NCBI RefSeq assembly: GCF_032854445.1 | Contig: NC_088295.1 | Location: 18,649,385-18,713,384, forward strand | Origin: Liolophura sinensis | Taxonomy: Eukaryota; Mollusca; Polyplacophora; Chitonida; Chitonidae | Direction of reading: 5' to 3' | Length of the DNA: 64,000 nt | Shown: piece after piece, positions 46,000-58,230 of the stretch | How positions within the stretch are numbered: the first letter of the stretch is position 1 | Layout: each line of letters opens with the position of its first letter | The notes under the pieces: generated by a model | Told to the model about the DNA's origin: nothing | Databases searched by the model: none | Seen by the model: the letters and a program-made list of their open reading frames with translations, nothing else | Translations under genes and position numbers: made by a program

Positions 46000-47900
46000 T
46001 TACAACCAGTGGTGATACAAAACTCCAGTAATAAATTAACTCACAAAAAACAACCGGTAGTGAAATAAAAAACACCTAATAATGAAATAATACCACTAGT
46101 GAAATAAAAATTAACCAGTTATGAAATACCAATACTGAAGTAAAAAAACAACCAGTAGTGACATAAAATGAGTTTTTTTCATTACTGGCTGATTTTACTG
46201 GTTTTTATCAATATATTTTACAAAGTGAATCAATTTCTAGTGAAACGAAAGTTCAAAAAGTTAAAGCTGTTACATGGGCGTTAATGTCCACGTTGAACAC
46301 CCGTTCACGCCCGTAAAACAATATTGCATAAATTTCACGAGATTTCACACCATTTCATGAATTTTTAAGAGACTTTGGGAGATTTCACGAGATGTGAAGA
46401 TTTCACAAGGTATTCCGAATTTTTGACTCCGCGCGTTTTCTTTACGCATACGTGTCTTGTGTGTTCCTCTTTCGGCGAATGCGTTCTTTGTCAGGAGTAC
46501 TCGGTTAAGTCCGACAAAAAGCTTTGTGTCAGCGATTTTGTGTATTGTTTGATTATTGTCCCTGCAGTTTAATCTCAGGATGGATGGGCTTCGAGTTTGA
46601 TCAAAATTTTGGTTTTGCTTGGCTTATTTTTCTACTTTGTCAGGCAACATGGAATGGAGCTGCCACGAAAATCAAAAAAACGCACACTGTTAAACTGGAT
46701 TAGTCCACACAGAGAGGGTTGAAAGGTTACGCCTGCCTCTATCAAACTTACTTGTGTGACTTGGCGTGATGCTTTACAAAATCTGAGAATCTGCTTTATT
46801 TTCATCCAACAAGTTGTACATGTTAACCAATTCGTTGAATCGAGGTTTGAAACGAGAGGACACTGAGAGGTTTGTATTTGGTCCGACGTATTCAAAGAGA
46901 GCTCACAGGAAAATTGCTTGTATATCCATTGCTGCGTTCATGGGCAATGAAATGAAGGGTGAAAACGCGAAGCAACCAATCGCGATGGGTGTTACATACA
47001 CTGGTGAGAAACGTTTCTAAAAGTAATTCACATAACAGCCACTTGTTACCTTAGTTACCCTTTTATGATCCATTGAGCTTGTACCGAGCCGATTAAAGTA
47101 GCTGTTGAAATGGACATTCTTAAAGAAGATTGTTTTTGTCACATCTATTATTCTTTATTTTGCGTATATACGAGTTTATATATACCTTTCATTTTCTTTA
47201 TGTTTTATTTGACGAGTGGAGAAAAACAGGTCAACTGTTTAACGAGACAAGAAACTGTTGGTCATGCTGAGTATATAATGTTTTGACTATCATCCGAATA
47301 GGTTAAATAGCATTATGTGTTCCAACAAGAAACATAAATGTTTATACTATACACTGCGCCTGGAAAAGGTGTTATCAGCGACTTTTGGGTTTTGGACAAC
47401 GTTGTGTTTGTTTAGACCTGCAACTTGAATCGTTACTGGCTAACACTGTAATTGTGATGACTCCATTGGGCAGAAAAATGACTTCGCGAGCTTTTAGCTT
47501 CACGTTGTCGATAAACTTCGCAATACCAGAATAAAAGATTTGCAAGGAATGATAAGTTATACTTAATTTAGCCTTAATAGTTCCATATACTATACGTTTT
47601 AAATGTATATATAACGTGGAATGTATATTGGCATTTATATGATAGTAATCACGTGGGAATCAATGCAAAACTGATGATGGTCGAACAGCGTCTCTTGCAG
47701 TCGAGGATTAAAATCCAAACGATTGTACATGTATGTTGTTGTGTCCTGTTGTGTAAAATGATAACCTACGAGGGACTTGTAATAAACCGGAACCAGTAGT
47801 GAAATGAAAAAAAAAACGTTTTATATCATTACTGGTTGATTTTTGTTTCATTACTGGTATATCAGCACTGGTCAATTTTTATTTCACTACTGGTTTTATT
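46000..47900. repeat. Element flanked by inverted mini-repeat arrays
   Basis: The left array (46000-46168) has about six copies of a 20-base unit, ACCAGTAGTGAAATAAAA, then a short inverted set (46176-46207). The right array (47825-47900) has four copies of the inverse, TTTTATTTCACTACTGGT, after one forward unit at 47789-47810. Between the arrays lies 1.6 kb without recognisable genes. Confidence 0.65.
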
Positions 47901-47949
47901 CCACCACCAGCTGCTCGATAAAGCTATCTTTAACGTTGTTGAAGACTAA

Positions 47950-48110
47950 TATTTATTTATTTATTTGATTGGTGTTTTACGCCGTACTCAAGAATATTTC
48001 ACATATGTCGACGGCCAGCATTATGGTGCGAGGAAAACGGACAAAGCCCAGGGGAAACCCACAACCAACCTGCGGTTCCAGACCTTCCCACAGACGAGAG
48101 TGGAGACAAA
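47950..48110 (-). mobile_element. tRNA-derived SINE copy, head missing
   Basis: Tail AAATAAATAAATAAAT, GTACGGCGTAAAACACCAAT and GGGTTTCCCCTGGGC on the minus strand; identity ends near 48110 before the tRNA-like head. Confidence 0.88.
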
Positions 48111-48513
48111 TACACATATTTATTTTGCTTGCTTAGTAAACAAGTATATTAAAAGCGCCTGTTCACTCGTGTGCACGGTAAATTGGATGTGATAAGTTAA
48201 ATTTTACTAATGAAATGGGTAAACATAGAAGGCTAAAGAAATCAATCCAAGCAGATCAGCAAATCGCCATTAATGGAGGGCAGCGATATAATGACCATAT
48301 AATCGTTCTTGTATTGTTCTGGTAGAAAGAACTGAACAAACAACTGCCGTAAATGGACAGGCGACTTTACCTCTATCAGGGTCTCCTAACATCAAAACAC
48401 TTTCCATCTGTCTATAAAGCATAATTTAATAAATTCGTACGTAAACGTGCATGAGATGACACACACACGTCAGACATCCCTGTTTTTGTTACCCATCCAG
48501 AAAGTACGGACAT

Positions 48514-51500
48514 ATGGCTCTGTATCCGGTCACCTTTATACTGCTGACAGCAGCTATACAGAATGCTCTAACTTCCACTCCTTACCCTGTGATAACTATA
48601 GGTAAGACCTGGTACATTTCCTGTTTTGTTTTGTTTTTTTTTTTTGCTTCGCATTTTGCTACTCTGCAGTCACACTTACATTCTTTTTTCAACAACAAAC
48701 ATTGTTGGTCTGTAGAAACATAATCTGTCAGTTTTATGTGAATTTAACAGCCACAAAATTTCGGTTGAATTTGTCAGTCCCCTCTTTTTTTTTACGCTTT
48801 TTGTTTTATGTTAACCATGCAACGTGTACACAATTTTCAGAAGGAATATGAATAAAACACAAATTAAGTAATATATTTACGTAGAATGTGATGGCTTCTT
48901 CAAGCAAATATTAAATCTCAATTTCTAATATATAAATATCGATATCCCTCATACACCGAACCACAATGCAACTTTCCTGCTATTGTCATACTTAGGCCTT
49001 GCGAGTTTTATTCTAGCGAGCTCAGTTATGCCTCATTTCGCTGTGATGGCGTTACTGATATTTACAAAGACATTTGTCTGAAATTTAAATGAGATCATTT
49101 ACATACCTCACTGATATTTTCCAGAATTATATTATTGCATTCCTTAGTTGTCACAGTGTTTACCTAAATCTACTGTGTTGCTCAAACAATGATATAGGCA
49201 GAAAGTGGTTACATAACCGATACAGCGCAGTGTGTGTAAATAAAGTATGTGTAAATAAAGTACTATTTTGTCTTTTTTAGCTTTTTCTGATTAATTTGCT
49301 TCCCTGCTGTTTGGATAGGACGATTTTATCACGCATCTTCTATCAGTTATTGGTAGTGCACTTCAAAACAGAAAGTACCGTTTCGAGTTTGCAGAAGGCC
49401 TAATTGTTGTCTTCGTGTACGGTGACACGCCTCCTTTGTCGATTAGTACATTTGGGTGCACAAGTACTCGGTTGCAACGGAATGCCTTCCACAAAAAGTC
49501 GGTTAGATTAGAATGACTTTAAACACAATCAACGAAATAAATTCATTATTCTATGCAAACATTTCCTAAACAAGACTATGGAATTAGCTACCTGTTCTGC
49601 GCCGAAACAATAAGGCATGGCGATCTACTTTTCAGGAGTGGTTTTAGACAAAGGAATGGACAAAGCGAAGGTTTCGGATGCCGTGAACCAGGCGGCGGGG
49701 TCATTTCTTCAGATGTACCCAGACACCCCTGTACTGACTTTTAAGTGGATCACACTGGAGTTTACCCGACCAGGAAGTGATGTTGTATCGCGTGAGTTTT
49801 CTCTGCGAGCTGGTTGACAAGCATACATATATAATCACGTTCTCGGCATTTTCAAGATACTCGTAAATCATATAGCGAAATAAAAGCCTTGAGTGAATGG
49901 AAAGGTGTGAAGTTTACCACGGTACTTGTACTGATACATTTACGTTTGCTGATTGTTGCCTTCGCTGTGGCAGATATTTGCATACCTGATGGGTATATGA
50001 AATGTATTATTTTCGTAGTTAGCAAAGTGTTACAAGAGAATATCACAGCTCTGGTCACAACACTGAGATGTCCACAGAGAAGGATGGTGTCCGCAATGAC
50101 AGAAGCGTTCCAGATTCCCACCTGTCGGTTGACCTTGGCCCTTGCCCTTCCATCATAAGTGAGAAGTTTACCCTTCATCTGACTCTGCAGAATAACAACA
50201 TGGCCGCAGTTCTGGTAGACCTTGTCAAGGCCGCAAAAAGGAAATACATATATTTAAAATTTGGGAACAGAGTTGGTAAGTAACTGAGAGTTAATTTCCA
50301 CCATTCCGTCAGTTTTGTTTGTACATTTTGAAATTTAAAAAAAGTCCATGTGATTCTTTGCCTTTGTCATATAAAGCTGTAGGTTAGCTTTTATTTCAAC
50401 ATGTCATGGCCATTATTTCTTATGGCTATAAGGATACTGGGCATTCAAACTTTATATGTTTCCAGTTAACTTTCCACTGAGCCATAGATTGTCCAACGCA
50501 GATAGTGAAATTGTTGTATAAATTTCTCTGTCTTCATTCAGCTCTTAAGGTAAGGCAGCAATGGCTACTTGAACTCTCCTCCGCCGGAATCCACGCCGTT
50601 CTCATCGACTCAGCAGACAATGCCACACTCTGGAAATCAACGGGAAACGACACACTCGTGACCGCGGCCATGTCACGTCAAGAAGTATGCATCTGTGTCT
50701 TTTCCCATGTTTTCAAAGACTATTCCGTATTAAACTGAAATTAACCCGTACTCGGTTTTCCGACGGTAAAGAGGAGGTACACTTTTATTTTCGTCTGCTA
50801 TTTATTTAAAGCTAGACAATTATTGGTGATGTTAAAGTTGACTTGTGTGTTAAATAAATAGACAAAGTGGAACTTTATTGAGTTAACAGTTTCTTGGTAA
50901 TGTGTCAAATGCACATTGTAAGTGATGGAGCGGAGAAAAAATAATTGAAATGTCCATCTTTTTAACGGAAATATTGCAGGCAGGAGATAATGGTTTGGAT
51001 GCCGATAACCCCATGATGGTGATTTCCCTCCTCGATACCCTTCCAAACTCAAGCCTCATGAAGGCATGTAGATACAGCAATTGTATACTGGCAAAATCTC
51101 GCATGACCCAGACATGCAGTGACACAAACCTTCCTATTACGACATCAAATGGACATCTTACGGTGCGTTCCTTTTTCCAATACACCCTTACCAACCAGGG
51201 CATTAAGTTTGTTTGTAACTTTTACTAGAATTGAAGTAAAGTTTATGTAGAGCTGAAGAGTAAATTTGTGTAAATTTCACATTTTGACGCTTTTCCTGGA
51301 TAATTAACTTATAAACGACACCGAGTTTGTAGTTGACACCCATAGTAGACATTCCACAACTGGACTTTTTCTAGATTTCTTTGAAACCTACTGTACAATG
51401 TCGGCTATGGTTTGATATTCTTAAAAGCATGTCGTCAAAGAACCTCTTCAATTCTTTCGAAAAGTTGAACGGCCTCGAAGAGTTCACCAGAAGGTAGAGC

Positions 51501-54500
51501 ATAAAACGTCCGCAAATCTCATGTAGCCAAATTCTTTCATTATTTACACCGATACATTTAACCCTTTTAGGTTTCAGAAAGCCAACTCACCCGGGCAACC
51601 TTTGTACTATATATGGCATTCAGTGTCCTGTCGAATGAGGGCACCAGACGGAAGACCAGCGAGTATTCAGTATACGAGCCACAGGATCTTTTAGAAGGTC
51701 TTGGGGTTTTGGAGGCGTTAAAACTGGTAATAATTATAACAAAACTGTCCGGTTCTCTACCTCTAATGGAAATCCTGTCTTTTTATACCACAGCGACGTG
51801 CTGTAGCTCGTGGAATAGTACTTAATTCATCAGTGAATGCTAGAGTTATGTAAAGGTGGAACTAAGTATTAGGTGGATTCTGTTTGGTTTCTGTAATCCA
51901 CAATGCTAAAGATACAAGCAAAATATGGCGTAGTTGTTAAAAACAACTCAAAAAAGACTTTGAACCGAATCACTAGACAATTAGCCTTTTCTTTCCAGGT
52001 ATGTAGTATGACAAATCCTTGTTTGTGTCAAGCCGAAACCACTGAGTACAATCTCTACAGCGTACCAGTCGGTCTTCGCACAGAGATTACTCCCATGTGT
52101 AACTGGACAGAGATTACTCCCATAGGTAACTGGACAGAGATCAAGGGGCTTACTGTAAATTGGGCGTGGCCACAGGTCAACAGGCTCTTTCCAAGTAAAC
52201 TGACCGACTTTGGTGGAGTCAACTTACGCATTGCTGTTGAGGCGGTATGTCCACGGGATCCTATCTACCTTTCATCTTATTTATTTTATGGTATTTCGGT
52301 ATGGGTTGTTCAGTTTTGCCGAGAACTGCTGTTATCCATTATTCTAACATTCCTTACACCTTATTCCCACCCAGGAGTCTCATCCGTACGTAAACCGCAG
52401 TGAATCCGGCAATAACTCGTACCACGGGATGATGGTGGACATGCTGGAGGATTTGGCGAAGAAGCTCAACTTCCGGTAAGGGTAATTCATTTTTTTTTTT
52501 TTTTGATTGGTGTTTTACGCCGTACTCAAGAATATTTCACTTTTACGATAGCGATCAGCATTATGGTGGAAGGAAACCGGGACAATCATTTGAATTGGTA
52601 TTATGAACACAAAAGAGTAAGGTTAAACTGTGGCGACAAAGATGGAAACCATGACAGACCTTCCAACGTACGGCCGGAGAGGAAGCCAGCACGAGCTGGA
52701 CTTGAACTCACAGCGACCGCATTTGTGAGAGACTCCTGTGCCATTGCGCCGCTCTGGCGTGCTAACCATCTCGGCCACGGAGACAAGCGGTGTGAGTAAT
52801 AAAACAAATCGAGTTTGCAGTAAGGCAAAGATTATGTTTTCGTGGAAAGCGTTTGTCACGTCTAAAATATGGCGGGCTAGATCCCATAACTCCCGCAAGA
52901 ACTAAGTAATTGTGTGACCCTGTGTAGTAAGTTTTCTGTTGGTTTGTTTGTGACTTAAGATAGTTTGAAATACTGTGAAGCAATTTCCTAGAAGACACTT
53001 CCTAGAAATGTCGATTCAGCTTGACAGGCCCATGATTTTGTACAGGACTGTGGATGTGGAGTATCATTCCTTACTGATCAAGCAATTGTCATAGCTGTGC
53101 CTTAGGAGCGACAAAAAAGAGAAAACGTGTGTTAAAGTGCCCATAATTCGTCGGTTGTCGACGACGATGTAGTGATAATTGTACTGTAATCAGTGCTTGT
53201 CCAAATCAGAGTTTAAACCGTCAACGGCTAAAACAATATCTAAAGTCAAAACCCCAAGGACCAGATTCCAAATAGGCCTTTCCTGTATTTAGAGAACAGA
53301 TCATACGGGGATGTGCTATGGTAAATTGAAACTCAGATGCCACATACATTCCCTGCTGGCTGGCTCTTTTAAAAATCTCACCCACTGGATTCGACGAAGT
53401 ATAAATGATATTACTTTTTATCAGATACACTTTCGTTGAGGCAGAGGATGGGTTTTACGGCGCCAAGCGGGCTGATGGCACGTGGTCCGGTATGATTGGT
53501 CTGGTAACCAGAGGAGTAAGTGTAAAACTATTTGTTTTTCGTCAACTAATCCTCCCTTGCATAACTTTTGGGCTATTATGAACCACAAGTGTCTGTCAAA
53601 AGTTCCAAAGCCAAACAAAGCTTGTATAAAAAATTGTTACATGTAAACATCGCATAATCTACATGAGCCTGACATAAATCTCCTCATACATCAATCTCAG
53701 TCCCATTATATCAGTTCGACTTTTATTGCGCTGTACGTTGAATTGTTTCGCACTTACTTGGTGTCGAGAGGCTGTAGGCCCAAAAACATTGGTAAATTTT
53801 CACCACTTTTGTTTTTTTCTAAAAATGTAATATTACCCACGAGTGTTAAGAGTTATTTTCTCAAGAACACACGATATATTTTCTTAATCCAACCTGACTG
53901 TGGTTTCACTGTCCTGTATTTATTTGACTAGTGTTTTACGCCGTACTTATTGTGGCACTATGGTGGAAGGAAACCGGAAAGAGCCGTGAGGAAACGTGAC
54001 CTATCGCTTACTAATCGCATTCTGTTTTAGGAAGCTGACGTTGGTGCAGCTCCTTTCACAGTTACCAAGGAGCGGAGTGAAGCTGTAGATTTCACGGCAC
54101 CATTTCAACAGGAGAGCTTGTCAATTATGACTGCAACACCTAAACAGACCTCCAGTCAGTTCCAGTTTCTCAAACCCTTTAATATTGATGTTTGGTTATC
54201 ACTGATAGCTGCTCTTCTAATCGCTAGTGTGGGATTAGCCTTTATAAGTCTTAAGAGCCCGACCCAGATACAGCACGAAGTGAAGAACCCACACGTCGAG
54301 CTGGAGAGAAGTGTTCCAGAAAACATATTTTTGATAATCAGTTCTTACTTCGAGCAAGGTTTGTATAAACGTGAAATTAGGATTGTTTTCTACCAGAATG
54401 AATTGGTACCTGTTACTCAGTTAGCGGTTTATTCTATAGTCATTAAATCATTCACATGCTATGAATATTTTCTTCTTACATTTCTTTTGGGGTCTCCGTG

Positions 54501-57500
54501 GCTAAAACGGTTAGCGCGCTAGCGCAGCGTAATGACCCAGAAGTCTCTCACCAATGCGATCGCTGTGAGTTCAAGTCCAGCTCATGCTGGCTTCCTCTCC
54601 GGCCGTACGAGGGAAGGTCTGTCAGCTACCTGCGGATGGTCGTGGGTTTCCCCCGGGCTCTGCCTGGTTTCCTCGCACCATAATGCTGGCCGCCGTCGTA
54701 TAAGTGAAATATTCTTGAGTACGGCGTAAAACACCAATCAAATAAATAAATAAATAAATAAATGAATATTACATTTCTTGTCAGCCTACATGCCAGTCTA
54801 TCTGTCTTTTTCCAACGCACGCACATATAAATGTATACCTTTTTATGTAAATCTAATGTTGTGGATTTTGGTATTTGTGATTATTGGCTGCGTTGTGTAA
54901 CTTACTCCCGCTGGTCTTAGTGACAGCTGTTTATAACTGCATGGTCACACTAGCACGTGCAGCATAAAAATATCATCATCGTCACTAGTTTGAATCAAAT
55001 ACTATTAGGTCAAGATTTACTTTGCGGTCGCCTGTGTATAGACTGACAAGAAGACATTACTACAGTTCAGGAACAAACATATTCTCGTCCTATGAAACCT
55101 GACATTGGTACATTTTATCTGACAGGACCAACTTTCTACCCGACTTCAGTGTCGGGCCGGTGTTTGCTGAGTTTCTGGTTTGTCTTCACGATCCTCATCA
55201 TGGCCATGTACACGGCTCACCTAGCGGCTGTGTTAACTGTGTCCACACCTGTCCGGCCGATCAACTCTCTACAGGATCTTGCTGATCAGAGTGACTTGCC
55301 AGTGTACTGCCTTACTGGAACTAACACTTATACAGTTCTCACAGTAAGATAATTCACAGTTCCTTAATGTACAACTCAACTAACGAGTCTGAAAGAATTT
55401 TATAGTAGATGTTGAAAATACCTAGACAGATCTGGAATAAAATCTCTTCACAGCTCTTCACAGCTTTACAATAGGTGAGGCCAGAACATAAATATATATG
55501 TTTATTATCAAGCCTTCAACCAGTGAATATAGCTGCTGTTTAACCGATGATGGTAAATATGCATGTCCTCAAAAGTTTGTGAAGGAAACAGGGAAAGCAA
55601 GAAAACTTAAACCTTCCTATGTAGACTTATGCGAGCATTCTTTACACGGTATCATGAAATCATATTTTCGCCAAACTCTAAATCATTAGGAATTAGGAAC
55701 AATTATGAAGCCAGAGGTTCTGGACCCTTCTTCCATGTTTACCCATGACAAAGCTTAAGGAAACAACAATGTATATGTTAATGGAACATCATTGATGTAC
55801 TTGGGTTTGCTTCCCAGTAGTTCTATCAACACAGCAGCCTGTATGAACATGCATTGTGCATGGGAATTTTTTCCGACAACTCAAGGATGTCTTACCAAAG
55901 AGCCTACTTAACTGATCACTTTGAAATTAGTTTTGTTCCTGATTTCCTAAAAGAAATAAATATAAGGTACTCATGTCAATAATAATTATTTGAACAATTT
56001 TTATTTCGCATTTCCAGCAGTCTGAACGCCCACTATACAAGATTATTGCTGGGCGACTGAAGACGATATCTTCTGTTACCGAGTTACTTGACGGTGTGAG
56101 GGATGGAAAGTATGCGACAATAGGTGATAGGGCTTCCATGGCCTACAAAGCGGCCAGAGCCTGTGGGGCGATGAGAGTTGCCGAGGAAAGGTTTTATGGA
56201 TTTTCTTTAGCATTTATCACCACCAAAAACTCACCATACAACGAGGCCATAAGCATCAAGTGAGTATCTATTTACTATTTGTTTAAATAGCATAAATATA
56301 ATATATTATATTATATATTTTAAGAGAAGTTAGAACAGTTCTTGGTATATATAGATGTAAAGTGCGTATATTGAACCATTGAGGCCATACGAAGTGTACA
56401 TAATCTACCAGTACTGTAGTAGCAAAAACACGGATAAAATATTTCTCTGGGTGAGAATGAATTTTCACCCATGTTGGAACTAATTTTCAACCTGGTGAGC
56501 AAGAGGGATGAAAATAATTTTTACCAAGGGTCCGTCCACAAGAAACCTAATGTCTACACTTAAACGACTAACACATATATGGTAAAGACTGTGAAAGGCA
56601 TATATCGACCTTCGCTGGATTTAAAGGCAACCACAGACTCTCCAGATGGTACATCTTATGTGGATCTATATTATTTTGAACAAAGACCAAAATGGTTTCC
56701 TCTCAAGAGGGGAAGACGGTTTCAATTTTGACATTATTTTGTAAATTATTCTTACTTGGACAACAATGTACTGAAGAATCCTGCATATGGCGTTTACATG
56801 TAGCATGTGTTGGATCATGTGTGTTATGTGACGATTTCAATCAACGTCACAAGTTATTACCACAAAAGCTAGTGCGTCAAGATTATTTCATCAAACGCCT
56901 TCACTCTAAGATTCTTAACGTTTCACAACGAGTATAATTTTCTCTAAATATGTAAATATGAACAGAGCGTCCAGAATTTCCAACTCTCCTTTCGACCCTT
57001 CTATGTATGTAATTCCACTTTACCCGGGGCAAGTTGCTGTATATTCATCGTGTTGAATTAGATCGCCACTTTGGATATATGCACAGATCCAGTCAAAGCG
57101 CTTTTAAATGAAAGACTTATTTTATTATCCACAACTTTTTAGGCTTAGAGTGTTATGTCCCCTAGTTTTTAATGTTTGAAAAAATAGGGATTAAATAAGC
57201 TTCTTTAAGACATGAAAGTCTTTTTAAGGCTCACAAACCACCAAAAGACATCAGTTGTTGTTTCTATTTTGCCTCGATTTTTAGTCCCATTAGTTACTCC
57301 CTCAATTTACAAACTGTGTCAAAAAGGAACATGTAAAAGAAATTATCATCTCATTCTGTTATTTATACATAAATTTATTTGTATTTTAAATTTAATTTAA
57401 CAATCATCACTGAACTACTCAAGCTGTGGCGATGCAGCCACACATCCAGCTTAACATTTAACAGTTGTGAAACGGTCAAGTCAGTTTTTTTCTTCGACTG

Positions 57501-58032
57501 CTTACAGTAATTGCCTAAGTAACCCATATCTCACTAAAAGAACATAGAGGGCTACGAAAGTTGTGTGAAACAGGCCCTTGTGAGGAAAAAAGTTTACATA
57601 AAGTTAATGTAATTAAAAGGTAACTGAGTATACCGTAAGGAAAACGATAGTTACCCCCTAGTAACAAAGAAACTTCTCTAGTACCGTGATGGTGACAAAT
57701 GGAAGTGACAAATACAAGTATGGTTTAAAATTGAAGTGTTGTGTTTCGATTTTAGCCAATTTGAATACAATGCCGATGTTTGTCTTTGTTGTAGTATACA
57801 GAAAATGTTTCAGTCTGGTCTCATCCAGAAACTAGAACGGAAATGGTTTAACTCCTTCCAATATTGCCCTCCCGAGGAGGTCAAAGTTCACCGACTGGGA
57901 CTAGACAGGCTTGATGGGGTGTTTATTGTGTATGGAAGCATTGCTTGTACAGCAGTGTTGGCGTGTTTGCTGAAGACTTACCAGAATCGTTGCAGAAGAT
58001 GGATAACACTGTTAGATGAGACACGTGGCTGA
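48514..58032 (+). CDS. Ionotropic glutamate receptor C, with a one-base frameshift
   Basis: Thirteen exons: 48514-48601, 49636-49791, 50019-50275, 50542-50684, 50980-51162, 51571-51726, 51999-52244, 52375-52475, 53425-53515, 54031-54358, 55126-55343, 56018-56259, 57795-58032. Splice sites and phases match receptor B throughout. Exon 1 is a signal peptide (MALYPVTFILLTAAIQ). S1 has FVEAEDGFYGAKRADGTW and FTVTKER; then M1, a pore loop ending SSYFEQG, M3 with MYTAHLAAVLTVSTP, S2 with IGDRASMAYKAARACG and M4 in the last exon. Exon 3 is 257 bases where A and B have 258: one base is missing in the C-run at 50117-50119, so the frame changes between FQIP and HLSVDL. Either the allele is broken or the assembly has a homopolymer error. 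Exon 7 carries a 27-base tandem duplication (TEITPxxNW twice). Without the frameshift the product would be about 815 residues. Confidence 0.85.
52503..52785 (-). mobile_element. SINE copy with replaced middle
   Basis: In receptor C intron 8. Tail blocks GTACGGCGTAAAACACCAATC and CATAATGCTGATCGC and head blocks (GGCCGAGATGGTTAGC, GAGTTCAAGTCC) flank about 75 bases unrelated to the family (52580-52655). Confidence 0.88.
53918..53997 (-). mobile_element. SINE fragment
   Basis: About 80 bp from the tail half (GTACGGCGTAAAACACTAGTC, GGTTTCCTTCCACCATAGTG), with deletions, just upstream of receptor C exon 10. Confidence 0.75.
54490..54765 (+). mobile_element. tRNA-derived SINE copy, full length
   Basis: In receptor C intron 10. 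GGTCTCCGTGGCTAAAACGG head, GCGCTAGCGCAGCGTAATGACC, B box GAGTTCAAGTCC, GGATGGTCGTGGGTTTCCCC, GTATAAGTGAAATATTCTTG, GTACGGCGTAAAACACCAATC and a tail of six AAAT units. It is the best preserved copy for a consensus. Confidence 0.95.
56570..57140 (+). mobile_element. PLE 3' fragment in receptor C intron 12
   Basis: Translates to the end of the reverse transcriptase seen at 61560-61920: LDLKATTDSPDGTSYVDLYY, then a CDDFNQRHKLLPQKLVRQDY-like segment, then the 3' non-coding part. It is 5'-truncated and carries frameshifts. The matching 3' UTR block reappears at 45200-45410. Confidence 0.8.
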
Positions 58033-58136
58033 TATACTGTGCCAGAGGTACTTACTCAGTTTTAGAGAAAATCTGTCATCATTTCTTAAATAAAAACACA
58101 TACATGAAACCCTCCTGTTATTCTGATATGTCACTG

Positions 58137-58230
58137 AACTCCTAAAATATGAAAGTCCCAAAACAAAGCCCGGTTTATAGCGGGTGAAAGACTTGTAATA
58201 CCAAACTGTTGTCAACCTTAGTAACCTTCG
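58137..58230 (+). mobile_element. Short PLE reverse-transcriptase fragment
   Basis: Nucleotides read ATTCCTAAAATG-like at its start, then CAAAGCCCGGTTTATAGCGGG and CTTGTAATACCAAACTGTTGTCAAC, parallel to 60886-60965 (IPKMHKSPYKARFIAGS...TLVNS). It begins about 100 bases after the receptor C stop codon. Confidence 0.7.
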
